A stretch of 41,050 bases of DNA, taken from assembly GCA_965220645.1 (NCBI GenBank), contig CBDCQP010000001.1:1-41050 (forward strand), given 5' to 3'. This stretch comes from Aldehydirespirator sp965220645. GTDB lineage: Bacteria; Actinomycetota; Acidimicrobiia; Acidimicrobiales; Aldehydirespiratoraceae. This document shows, piece after piece, positions 1 through 10,157 of the stretch; the first letter of the stretch is position 1, and every line of letters starts with the position of its first letter. The notes beneath the pieces were generated by a model. That model was not told the DNA's origin. It was given only the letters and a program-made list of their open reading frames with translations, and made no database searches. A program made the translations under genes and the position numbers.

Positions 1-2
1 CC

Positions 3-446
3 GAGCTGTTCCTCAACCAGGATCAGGGGTTCCTCGAAAACGTCGGCGAGATCACGGACGTCGTGGACACGTTGGCGCGGGTCACCACGGAGATCCAGTC
101 GAAGATCATGATGGTCTACGCCGACGACCCCAGCCAGCGCTTCATCCTGTCGGGAGGAGGGACGTTCTTCATCAGCTTCGTGGCCGCTTGCGGATACATT
201 CGCAACCGGAACAACCAGAAGATGCTTGAAGGCGCCTTGGACAAGCTGATGAAGAAGCTCTCCGAGCAGCGCGAGGACCCACTGAGCCTCGAAGATTACC
301 AACGGGCGCTCGGGACCATCACCAGCTCTCGCGGCAAGGCGATCAGGCGTCTGGTGTATGATACCTTCCTGCGCTTCTTCTCCGGTGTGACTACAGAGCT
401 GGAATGGATGGATACGGCGTCACAAATCACGGGCGTCACCGACTAG
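3..446 (+). CDS. C-terminal part of a DGQHR/DUF262-like protein, open at the left edge
   Basis: The reading frame is already open at base 3 and stops at 444-446, giving 147 residues with no start codon. It is mostly helical and ends in a basic, aromatic stretch (KAIRRLVYDTFLRFF). Alone it is unrecognisable. Read after the protein that leaves the right edge (40091-41050), it makes a natural continuation (...KAFITNSAQ / ELFLNQDQGFLENVG...) if one base is supplied between the window ends. I therefore read it as the C-terminal third of that ParB/DUF262-fold protein on a circular molecule. The join is inference from frame and texture, not from homology. If the molecule is linear, this is an unidentified gene tail. 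Confidence 0.6.
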   Translation, partial: ELFLNQDQGFLENVGEITDVVDTLARVTTEIQSKIMMVYADDPSQRFILSGGGTFFISFVAACGYIRNRNNQKMLEGALDKLMKKLSEQREDPLSLEDYQRALGTITSSRGKAIRRLVYDTFLRFFSGVTTELEWMDTASQITGVTD

Positions 447-597
447 CTAGCTTTGGGTCTGTCAACTAAACCGGCGTGGCCGTTCCACACACTGGATGGT
501 CACGCCGCGTCCCTTCCCTTCGGAGCGGACGCGGACATGGACGGCGCGGCATCGGACGAGATCGGCCGATGCCTTTGGGTGGGGGAGGACTCCGATC

Positions 598-1026
598 ATG
601 CCCGAGGCGCAGTTGACTGAACCGCTCGATCACGCGGCCGAAATCAAGGAGACGTTCGCAGCGTTGGAGGCGGCGGTCGAGGCCGACGTCGACGCGCGTC
701 TCCTGCGACGAGGAAGCATGACTGCGCAGGAACTTCGAGACCCTCTTGCAGACAGTTCACCGTCGAGCGCTCGCCACGGCGCGCCCATGCCAACCAGCAG
801 AACTATCCAACGTCCAGAGACCATCGTTAACGTCACCGAGGCTCGGCGAGGAACCATTGAGGGAGACGGGCTCGTCGTCTTGACGGTGAAAGGGGGCCGC
901 ATCGACTTGACGCCGGAGGAAGCCGACAAGCTCGCCGACCACCTGACCGCGACTGCGGATCAATCACGGCAACCGGCATCAGTACAGACTCAGCGGCAAA
1001 GGCGCATTACTGTTCTAGACGAATGA
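598..1026 (+). CDS. hypothetical protein, 142 aa
   Basis: An in-frame GTG lies further upstream (496), but the ATG at 598 is preceded by a strong GGGGGAGGA ribosome site, so I start there. The product is acidic, with a predicted helical N-terminus and a C-terminal module of the kind 'GLVVLTVKGGRIDLTPEEAD', which looks like a short beta sheet followed by a helix. I do not recognise the family. It lies about 150 bp downstream of the 3-446 gene on the same strand, so the two may form one transcription unit. The next feature is the tip of a Tn3-type transposon at 1105, and the gene itself appears complete. Confidence 0.55.
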   Translation: MPEAQLTEPLDHAAEIKETFAALEAAVEADVDARLLRRGSMTAQELRDPLADSSPSSARHGAPMPTSRTIQRPETIVNVTEARRGTIEGDGLVVLTVKGGRIDLTPEEADKLADHLTATADQSRQPASVQTQRQRRITVLDE

Positions 1027-1132
1027 CCGCCAGGCCGGCGACCCGGGTTCGCCGCATCGCTGCCTTACATCGAGGGCCTGAGCGAGCCTCTGGTGACGGG
1101 AAGCGGGTTGTTTGCGGGAGGGGGCGAAATTA

Positions 1133-1169
1133 GGGTACCGACCAGATTCGTGTTGAAATACACGCTAAG
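1133..1169 (+). repeat. type A Tn3-family terminal repeat, facing right
   Basis: This 37-bp sequence starts GGGTACCGACCAGATTCG and ends in ACACGCTAAG, the usual inner signature of Tn3-family ends. It is identical to 3790-3826, and relatives lie at 10850-10886, 11269-11305 and 19512-19548. At 10850 and 3790 it directly abuts a transposase 3' end, which identifies it as a transposon terminus. Here it interrupts the left end of the type B element. Confidence 0.85.
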
Positions 1170-1572
1170 GCGACGGTCGGAGGCCTCGGGTGCTCATGAA
1201 GCTGTAGAGGGCGGTCCGGGACACGCCGGTGATCTTGGCGATGGCGGTCCTTGGAGACGCCCAGCTCGGGGAAGCGGCGGATCTCGTCCTCCTTGCCGTC
1301 GAGCCGTGAGACGCCCAGCGAACCCTTCGGGCGCCCGAGCTTCCGACCCGAGGCCCTGGCTCGGGCGAGGCCCTCGCGGAGCTCCCTGCAGATTTCGGAC
1401 ACTGAAGTGTCCCGGTGGGCCATCGCGGCTTGGGCCAGCCGCACCTGGGCTTTCGACAGCGCGAACTTCCTGCCGCCCTTGCGTCCGCGCGCCCGCGCGG
1501 CCTTGAGCCCGGCCTGGGTACGTTCGCGGATCAGCTCCCGCTCGAACTCGGCCAGCGCCGCGAAGATGAACG
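1165..1572 (-). pseudogene. chimeric serine resolvase fragment (Tn3 TnpR type)
   Basis: Read on the minus strand, the fragment starts inside the conserved FAALAEFERELIRERT helix and continues through a hinge and first HTH segment (FALSKAQVRLAQAAM...SEICREL). It then jumps to the matching hinge of a second resolvase (REGLARARASGRKLGRPKGSLGVSRLDGKEDEIR). The second HTH (TAIAKITGVSRTALYSF) is readable only after a one-base shift near 1255, and the stop falls inside the type A end. The catalytic N-terminal domain with the active serine is missing. Recombination or deletion between two related tnpR genes would explain the double hinge. Confidence 0.7.
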
Positions 1573-1665
1573 CCGGCCTCGACGTCCCGGCCGAATTCCT
1601 GGCCCACGTCTCGCCGCTCGGATGGGAACACATCAACCTGACCGGAGAATACCGGTGGCCACGTG
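1567..1665 (+). pseudogene. Tn3-family transposase C-terminal tail (type B)
   Basis: The frame encodes GLDVPAEFLAHVSP followed by LGWEHINLTGEYRW, the highly conserved C-terminus of Tn3-family TnpA. It runs into the long type B right end, as expected for Tn5393-like elements. All catalytic DDE residues lie upstream and are absent. The same tail recurs at 11306-11430. Confidence 0.8.
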
Positions 1666-1727
1666 CCGGCCTACGTTCAACGTGAAGACCCTTACCGTAG
1701 GATTTCGCCCCCTCCCGCAAACAACCC

Positions 1728-1854
1728 GAACCGGCTGCTGGACCGCCTTGAGCACCTGCAGGACGTGCTCGGTGATCACCGTCAGCAGCAACGCGGTCAT
1801 CGCCGTCATGCCGGCCAGCATCGTCCCGATGATCCACTTCGTGTCGCTGCTCAT
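1728..1854 (-). pseudogene. small single-TM protein, C-terminus removed by the type B transposon
   Basis: A minus-strand start at 1854 gives MSSDTKWIIGTMLAGMTA and a hydrophobic helix, then runs into the transposon tip at 1727. The layout (short N-tail, one membrane helix, then presumably a coiled coil) resembles the intact small genes at 31204-31374 and 37189-37404. Function is unknown, and the true C-terminus is lost. Confidence 0.45.
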
Positions 1855-1965
1855 GAACGTCAGGCTACCCGGAACCGTCGTCCGCGACAAACGTGGCCGG
1901 CCTGCGCAGCGACCACCCCCACCCAACCACGGCCGCGATCGCGATGCCCGCCGTGCGGCGCGTCA

Positions 1966-2983
1966 TCAGTCGCGTCGAGCACGCTCTTCGCGCACGGCGT
2001 TGGCTTCTTCGGCCGGACTGAGATTCCTACTGTGCGCCAGGTCCGTGCGCCGGAATGTGCCACAGCCTTTGCATGTTCGGCTGTCAGCCGGTTCAATCGT
2101 CACGGTCGACCATTGCTCATCTGTCCCGCACACGCTCGGGATCGACAGTTCCCTCTCCTGTTGACCGGCCACCGGGTCGTACCACCGCTCGCTGCACTCC
2201 GAGAAGAACGCGCCTTGCTGGAACTTTACGCTGAGCGTGAACCGGCTGGCACCTACTCGCGCCCGCCACGTGAATCTCAGCCAGTCCGCCACGTCGATGC
2301 TCGCGTCGTAGCGATTCACGTTGGTGATCTCGTAGTCCGGTCCAAGAACAGTCATGTCGTGCGTGAGCCGCCGGGTTCCACCGTGCACTACGCGGATCTC
2401 TGCGTCCCCGGTACCGACGCCGGTGTACCGCCAGCGGTCACCCACCAGTCTGAGCTGCACGACAGATTCGGCCGACGAGGTTACGCCTTCGGTCAGCCGC
2501 CGGCGGCTGCCGTCTATGATGTTCACCCGGAAGTGCCCGACGTCGCCCTCATTGATGGTGGCCGGCGGAACCGGGTCGAATGCGAACGTTGGTTCCGCGG
2601 TTTCAACCGTGATCTGCAGGGTTGTGGTGCGGCCCTGATACGACGCCTGAATCGTCGCTTGGCCTACGGCAACAGCCGTGACCGTACCGGCCTCAACGGT
2701 GGCGACCTCGGGCTGTAGCGATTGCCAAGGCCGCCGGGATTGAGCAATTCTCGGACCCGTCGCTGTAGCGCGCGCACGCCGTGACGGTCAGGGTGTCCCC
2801 AACAGAGAGTGTCGTCTCCCCACTGCTGATGGAGAGGCCGCTCAAGGTCGGTGTTGTGGGTGGCTGTGTTGTGGGTCCGCTTGGCGCGGACGGCTGATCA
2901 TCGCCGCATGCTGCGAATCCGAGGGGTCCGAGGATGGCGACAACGACGGCGACGACGAGCGTGATCCGCGGCGTGGGCGTCAT
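1966..2983 (-). pseudogene. frameshifted lipoprotein with a bacterial Ig-like (Big_2) domain
   Basis: The minus-strand ATG at 2983 follows GGAGAT. The first 30 residues form a lipoprotein signal: basic start, hydrophobic helix, lipobox LGFAAC, then GDD. A proline/threonine linker and an Ig-like segment follow (LSGLSISSGETTLSVGDTLT), and its second half (PEVATVEAGTVTAVAVGQATI) is in another frame, so a one-base indel lies near 2700-2745. The remaining 200 residues to 1966 are beta-rich with paired cysteines and look like a second extracellular domain. Known Big_2 lipoproteins are displayed on the cell surface or in the periplasm. Apart from the single indel the gene looks complete, so a sequencing error is possible. 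Confidence 0.6.
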
Positions 2984-3109
2984 AAAATGGATCTCCACAT
3001 CCTGGTCGGTACCTGGTACCTGGTCGGGTACACCTTACTCCGCCTGCTGTGGATGTCGTCCGCCTTAAACCTTGTGAGCGATGGTCGGGTCTGCTGCGAG
3101 TGGCCCTCA

Positions 3110-3146
3110 GGGTCCGATAACGCCGAGATCCGTTAACCGGATCCGG
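3110..3146 (+). repeat. type C Tn3-like terminal repeat, facing right
   Basis: The sequence GGGTCCGATAACGCCGAGAT followed by CCGTTAACC recurs inverted at 30477-30513 and, with one base fewer, at 24119. It directly borders a resolvase fragment, which supports a transposon-end role. No 5-bp target duplication pairs these copies. Confidence 0.65.
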
Positions 3147-3599
3147 CCAGCGTTTGCGGGCTTTTCCCAGGGAAGACGGATCTCGTCCTCCTTGCCGTCG
3201 AGCCGTGAGACGCCCAGCGAGCCTTTCGGGCGCCCAAACTTGCGGCCCGAGGCCCTGGCCTTGGCGAGGCCCTCGCGGGTGCGCTCGGAGATCAGGTCGC
3301 GCTCGACCTCGGCGAACAGCTCGAACAGCGTGGTCATGACCTTGGTCTGGATGTCACGCTTGCCCTCGACGCGGATGTTCTCCTTCAGCGCCACGAAGGC
3401 GACGCCGGCCTTGGCGAGCGCGTCGAGGATGGCGACGATCTGACCCAGCGAGCGGCCGAGCCGGGAGAGTTCGCTGACGATCAGGCGGTCGCCGCGCTGG
3501 AGGCCGTTCAGCAGCGCGTCGAGCCGGCGTCGCTTCTCGGAAGCCTGCCCGGAGGCGGTCGCCTCGATGAAGTCGTCGATGCGGAAGTCTCCCGGCGGG
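3147..3599 (-). pseudogene. serine resolvase fragment lacking its catalytic start and HTH
   Basis: The minus-strand frame contains GDFRIDDFIEATASG, LIVSELSRLGRSLGQIVAIL, the long E-helix AEVERDLISERTREGLAKAR and the hinge GRPKGSLGVSRLDGKEDEIR. These are the middle and late parts of Tn3-family TnpR. The N-terminal VAYLRVST motif with the nucleophilic serine is absent, and a similar piece is stranded at 38813-38882. The C-terminal HTH is replaced by sequence running into the type C end. At its 5' side the frame is fused to a retropepsin fragment. Confidence 0.75.
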
Positions 3600-3789
3600 T
3601 CCGACGATGGCGTCGGTGTAGGTGTCGAGATCCCCGATGCTGATTCGGATCGGCGTCCACGGGCGCTGCTCCCGCCGCTCGTCGGCGTAGACGACGGTTC
3701 TCGTCCCCTGGTGGCGGAGGCCCAGCTCGGTGGCGACCTCCTCGGGGATTACGAGGATTACGAGACTCACCGCGCTGGTGTCGATACCA
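3600..3789 (-). pseudogene. retropepsin-like (clan AA) aspartic protease fragment
   Basis: Immediately inside the type A end the minus strand encodes GIDTSAVSLVI, matching the D-T/S-G/A active-site motif of single-domain bacterial retropepsins. The family-like stretch VATELGLRHQGTRTVVYADE, RRE and DTYTDAIVG follows. The N-terminus is cut off by the transposon end one residue before the catalytic aspartate. The C-terminus is replaced by a resolvase frame, and a 9-base duplication (ctcgtaatc twice) adds three residues after the active site. It cannot be a working enzyme. Confidence 0.6.
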
Positions 3790-3826
3790 GGGTACCGACC
3801 AGATTCGTGTTGAAATACACGCTAAG
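3790..3826 (+). repeat. type A Tn3-family terminal repeat, facing right
   Basis: This 37-bp sequence is identical to 1133-1169. It abuts the 3' end of a minus-strand transposase fragment, whose stop codon lies inside the repeat, as in authentic Tn3-family termini. Confidence 0.85.
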
Positions 3827-3972
3827 GGCTGCGCACCTTGAGCTTGGCGGGGTCGATCTTGATCTCGCCGTAGAGGACGACGTTCTTCCACTCGATCGGG
3901 CTGACGTGCCGCAGCAGGTCGGGGTCGAACGGGAAATCCGGCGCTGCGGCCAGGCGTGAGATCTCCCGGGTC
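3822..3972 (-). pseudogene. Tn3-family TnpA C-terminal fragment (type A)
   Basis: The fragment encodes PDFPFDPDLLRHVSPIEWK, NVVLYGEIKIDPAKLKVR and a stop inside the type A end. It is nearly identical to the last 47 codons of 10158-10854 in opposite orientation. Similarity ends abruptly near 3972 after GAGATCTCCCGGG. Confidence 0.85.
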
Positions 3973-4119
3973 CCCGGTGACCCGAGGAGTCTCCCGGCGG
4001 CTCCCCGCCGCGCCGTTCTGGCGCAGCCGCGTCCCGGCAGGAGGCGAGCAAGGAGGGGCTGTATGCGGAAGCGGAAACAGAAGGAGGAGTGCGCCCGTCG
4101 GGAGTTGGCGTCGCCGCGG

Positions 4120-4632
4120 CCGGACCCACGCTTCTGAGCGTGATGGTGTACAGCCTTCGCGCGGGTGAGCGCGGTCGTGGGGATGCGTCGTCAGGACTAT
4201 TTCCTGCAGGGGACTCGGGGGTGGCTGCGGCTGCACGAGAAGGGCGGCAAGCGGCACGACGTGCCGGCCCATCACCGGGCCGAGGCCGCCGTGCCGCCGT
4301 GGATGCGTATCTGGTCGCCGGCGGGGTCGAGGACGCGAAGGCGCCGTTGTTTCAGAGCGTCGAGCGGTCGGGCCGCCTCCTGAGCGGTCGTTCGCTGACG
4401 CGGCGCGTGGTGCTGGCGATGATCAAGCGCCGTGCGGCGGCGGCGGGTCTGCCGGCGTCGACGTGCTGCCACACGTTCCGTGCGACGGGCATCACGGCGT
4501 ATCTGTCGAACGGGGGGACGCTCGAGCACGCCCAACAGATTGCCGGCCATGCGTCGCCGCGGACGACGAAGCTGTACGACCGGACGGCGGACACGGTCAA
4601 CGCTCGACGAGATCGAACGCATCGTGATCTGA
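4120..4632 (+). pseudogene. degenerate 3' copy of the tyrosine recombinase at 35127-36104
   Basis: From 4123 the DNA closely matches the second half of the intact recombinase (LLSVMVYS..., AVDAYLVAGGVEDA.APLFQS, CCHTFRATGITAYLSNGGTL, GHASPRTTKLYDRTADTV). The first catalytic arginine region, the HxxR motif and the active tyrosine can all be read. However, small indels shift the frame near 4165, 4290, 4380 and 4600, and the N-terminal half is absent. The match continues past the stop to about 4693. Just upstream, 4063-4138 carries a ribosome site and a 24-codon ORF beginning MRKRKQKEEC, probably the cut start of an unrelated gene. Confidence 0.85.
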
Positions 4633-4843
4633 CGGGAGGCGACCGCGCCCGGCCTGGGGTGGCACGCCCGGCGGTCACGTTGTCGTCGCCGGCGCTGCTC
4701 GGTTCGACCAGCGCGACGTGTGCCGGGTTGATGAAGACGTCGCCGTCGTGGCGCTTACCCCGTCGAGGCCGGTCGTCCCGCCGTGACTGGAGACCCTGTG
4801 GCGGTCGAGAGACGCTCGCGATTGCCCGCCGGTCCGGGATAGG

Positions 4844-5383
4844 ATGAGCGTGAAGGACATGCAGGGGATGCCCGCTGTGCGGTCGCTCGTCGTAGCGGTC
4901 CTGGCGTTCGTCGTGTTCGCGGTGCCGGCGGTTGTGCTGGCCGACGGCCGGGTGGCGCTGGTAGTGGGCAACAGCACCTACGCCCACATCGGCCGGCTAC
5001 CGAACCCGGACAGCGACGCCGTGGACATGTCAGCGGCGCTTCGGCGGCTCGGGTTCGAGGTGACGACCGAGCTGGACGCCGATCGGGTGGAGCTGACAGA
5101 AGCGCTGCGCGCGTTCACGCGGCAGAGTGCCGGGGCGGACATCTCGCTGGTGTTCTACGCGGGCCACGGCATCGAGATGGACGGTATCAATTACCTCGTC
5201 CCAGTCGACGCGCGCCTGGAGCGCGACGTGGACGTGCGCTTCGAGACGGTGACCGTCGACGATCTGCTCGTATCGACGTCGGGCGCGTCGTTGCGTCTGG
5301 TGATCCTGGTCTGGCTGGCGGGGTCGCGCCCGGCGCCGCTGTCGGCGCTTCTCCGAACCGGCGTTCGGCGAGCCCGTCGGTGA
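4844..5383 (+). pseudogene. secreted caspase-like (peptidase C14) fragment without its catalytic cysteine
   Basis: After a signal peptide (hydrophobic run ending AVVLADG) the protein shows the caspase p20 start RVALVVGNSTYAHIGRLPNP, then DAVDMSAALRRLGFEVT. The histidine motif DISLVFYAGHGIEMDGINYL follows. Family members then have a VILDACRNNP-like strand carrying the cysteine. Here the frame reads LRLVILVWLAGSRP and runs into unrelated sequence, so the nucleophile and the rest of the domain are lost at about 5310. Bacterial C14 proteins of this layout are periplasmic or regulatory proteases. This copy should be inactive. Confidence 0.75.
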
Positions 5384-5450
5384 GGAACTGGCCGGAACCG
5401 GAGCAGTCCTCCACCGGGTGCCGTGTCAGTGTAGGAGATAATAGCGGCAC

Positions 5451-5615
5451 ATGCTCGACACGCACGCCGTCTCCCGTTCGCTCACCGACATCAGGTTAAC
5501 GCCGGCCCAGGCCGACGCCATCCCGCATGCGCTTCAATCTGCCACGCTGCCAAGTGCGGCGCGCCGGTCACATCCCCCCTCACAACTCGTCTTGTGGAAT
5601 TCCAGACCGCTATGA
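5451..5615 (+). pseudogene. N-terminal stub of a DUF1640-type coiled-coil protein
   Basis: An ATG preceded by TAGGAGAT starts MLDTHAVSRSLTDIRLTPAQ ADAIPHAL, closely resembling the usual beginning of bacterial DUF1640 (CCDC90-like) proteins (DTHxxVxxLxxAGxxxxQAEA). After about 30 residues the similarity stops and the frame ends at 5613-5615. The coiled-coil and membrane anchor are missing. Its stop overlaps the ATG of the next gene. Confidence 0.5.
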
Positions 5616-6262
5616 CTCAGCACGCAGCCGGGCTGACGGGGCCGCTCCTCGCGCTCGCCGGCCAAATCCGCCAATTCGTCCTAGATAACTCGACACGATT
5701 CTTGGTTGCGTTCACGGTTGCTCTAATACTCTTCCTGCTGAATCGGCTTCGAGGACTTGCGGTTCGCTATTGGAAATACTTAAAAAACAGCAAATACCAA
5801 TACTTATTTGGAAGATATCACGCGTATTTTCTTGCCGACGACGGGAAGACCGTGGTCCATGCCCATTGCGCTCTACTACACCATAGATTCCGCGGGACGG
5901 AAGTACGTATAACAGAACTACACACGCGCGCCAAATACACCTACACAGGCTGGGTTGCGATAGACAAAGATGTTTTCTATTCCTATTTGCGCGGCGACCG
6001 CCACGATGACCGAGCTCTCTTGGTGTGCAAAATGCCCTTCAACTACGGACCTCACTTGCATGCAATGTCTGGAATCCTGTCCGGCGTCGGCCCAGACAAT
6101 AAGCCAGCCGCCACTAAGATTTTGTTGGCTAGATCGTCATTAACACCCGATATTATAGACAATGAGCTCGGCTCCCTACGAACGCGTAGAATTGCCGTCC
6201 GGGATGTACCGCGCATCGTCCAAGGGGTGACTCTGGATGCCGACACAGAGCCACCGCCGTAA
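5612..6262 (+). CDS. membrane-anchored protein of unknown function, AT-rich insertion
   Basis: The ATG at 5612 gives 216 residues. A short tail is followed by one clear membrane helix (residues about 26-48: FLVAFTVALILFLLNRLRGL) and a basic stop-transfer stretch. A soluble domain of about 160 residues comes next, with the core HAYFLADDGKTVVHAHCALL and a later YTGWVAIDKDVFYSYLRG. The base composition is strikingly lower in GC than in all neighbours, with A/T-ending codons, so it is probably a recent acquisition. I do not recognise the fold. A 1-TM anchor with a cytoplasmic domain is common among stand-alone defence effectors and signalling proteins, but nothing here proves that. The start codon lacks a good ribosome site. 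Confidence 0.65.
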   Translation: MTQHAAGLTGPLLALAGQIRQFVLDNSTRFLVAFTVALILFLLNRLRGLAVRYWKYLKNSKYQYLFGRYHAYFLADDGKTVVHAHCALLHHRFRGTEVRITELHTRAKYTYTGWVAIDKDVFYSYLRGDRHDDRALLVCKMPFNYGPHLHAMSGILSGVGPDNKPAATKILLARSSLTPDIIDNELGSLRTRRIAVRDVPRIVQGVTLDADTEPPP

Positions 6263-6353
6263 GGAAGTTCTCCTTTCTACCGGCCCAACGCCGCCGCCGA
6301 CATCTCTGACTTCCAACCCGACCCGCGTTCGTTAACTCTGCTTGAGTCCCCCG

Positions 6354-7397
6354 TTACGATCCAGCCTCGGAATCCTCCGCATCCGCCACAACCACAGAGC
6401 CGGTTTGCAGGTGTGCGTCGACACCCAAAAGAAGCCGAGCACCGTCTCCATCACGGGTGACCAGGAGCCGGGGTAGCAACCCAACCACCAGTTCTGAACC
6501 CAAGACTACAGACGTATCTTCAGGGATGCCGTGGAACGCGCGGACGAATGCCGGGAGGGTGCTCAGGCGATTCAGTTCGGAGTAATCGTCGCGACCAGGG
6601 ATGGGCGCGGCTAGCCTGCGGTACCTCTGCGGCGAAAGCAGGATCATCGGTTTTCGTCCCGAGTCGCAGCTAGGACCGAGCATCACAGCCTGGGTTTGCA
6701 GATGTGCCAGGACCTCGGCAGGTCTGCAACTTCGGCAGCTGACATCGCCGCGGCAGCGCCCGGTCGTGAGAACCCGCTGGAGTGCGGAGCAGAGGACACG
6801 ATCGCCCAGCTCAGCTAGCAGCGGGGTTGCGGCGAACGCAAGCGGATCACGCGCCAAGTCCTCAGAAGCAAGTACCGGCGGCAACTGGTTCATTCCCGCG
6901 GCCTGAAGGGAGCACTCGCCAGTTTCCATCCGCTGCAGTCCAAGTTCTCGAACACCGTCTAGGCGGCCGCGCGCGTAGAAAGTGAAGGGGTCACCTTCTT
7001 CGGCGAGAACAACCTTGACGGGGAATGCTCGATCTAGCGCCAGTGCTGGCACGAGAGATGCGGCAGCGCCACCCGCGGGATCAACAAGATCAACTCGCAC
7101 GCGACCGCTGTCGCGCAGCCTGTCGCGCAGCCCGCGCTCGACAGCGGCTAGCTGATTTGGGGTGGACGAAGACATCGGAGACTCCTCCTCCTGATATAGC
7201 ACACTGTTCTGGTGAGCAGTGATCGCCCGGCTCAAGGCGGCGCGGACTACAGCGACGACCGGCCGGCGTTGTTCGGAAGCAACAGCTGCCAAGGCGTCCA
7301 GCAGAGCGCCAGGAAGCTTGTAGCTCGCCTGTCGCACGATTTCGCCCTTCCTCGGCGGCACGAAGTCAGACTCGGAGAAACGATCGGTGCGTTGCAT
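6354..7397 (-). CDS. two-part protein: RHH-like N-terminus followed in frame by an uncharacterised domain with its own ribosome site
   Basis: The minus-strand ATG at 7397 starts MQRTDRFSESDFVPPRKGEI. Residues about 20-62 (VRQASYKLPGALLDALAAVA...VAVVRAALSRAI) look like a ribbon-helix-helix DNA-binding unit. At codon 75 lies a second ATG (7175) preceded by a perfect AGGAGGAG, so translation can also yield a 273-residue protein without the RHH part. That part contains a cysteine cluster (TTGRCRGDVSCRSCRPAEVL), a strand-rich segment (PMILLSPQRYRRL) and a C-terminal beta region (VVLGSELVVGLLPRLLVTRD). I do not recognise it. It diverges from the helicase gene at 7556 across a 160-bp gap, and both promoters must lie there. 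Confidence 0.65.
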   Translation of the reverse strand: MQRTDRFSESDFVPPRKGEIVRQASYKLPGALLDALAAVASEQRRPVVAVVRAALSRAITAHQNSVLYQEEESPMSSSTPNQLAAVERGLRDRLRDSGRVRVDLVDPAGGAAASLVPALALDRAFPVKVVLAEEGDPFTFYARGRLDGVRELGLQRMETGECSLQAAGMNQLPPVLASEDLARDPLAFAATPLLAELGDRVLCSALQRVLTTGRCRGDVSCRSCRPAEVLAHLQTQAVMLGPSCDSGRKPMILLSPQRYRRLAAPIPGRDDYSELNRLSTLPAFVRAFHGIPEDTSVVLGSELVVGLLPRLLVTRDGDGARLLLGVDAHLQTGSVVVADAEDSEAGS

Positions 7398-7555
7398 TGC
7401 CTTTATGCTAGCACTGGGCTTCCGTAAATGCAAGCACGCCGTCATCGGTGCGCCCCGTTCTTCCACAGCTTTGAGGCCGGCGACGCAGGGTCCCCGATGA
7501 ACCCGGCGTCCTTCCATTCGTTGCGATGATCCCGGCGACTGCTACTGTTCCGGCC

Positions 7556-10157
<2,602 letters not shown>

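Larger units (their letters stand above)
1105..1727. mobile_element. Tn5393-like (type B) Tn3-family transposon remnant with perfect 26-bp end tips
   Basis: Bases 1105-1130 and the reverse complement of 1702-1727 are identical over 26 bp, beginning GGGTTGTTTGCGGGAGGGGG. The right tip continues inward for about 60 more bases into the 3' end of a transposase gene, as is known for the long ends of Tn5393/Tn163-type elements; the left tip stops after 26 bp and runs straight into a type A end. The flanks GAAGC and GAACC could be a decayed 5-bp target duplication. The interior holds only a resolvase chimera and the transposase tail, so the unit cannot move by itself. Confidence 0.7.

Noticed and set aside
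6354..7175. Encapsulin or phage capsid protein
   Set aside because: Only a vague resemblance of the last strands; no conserved signature could be pointed to.
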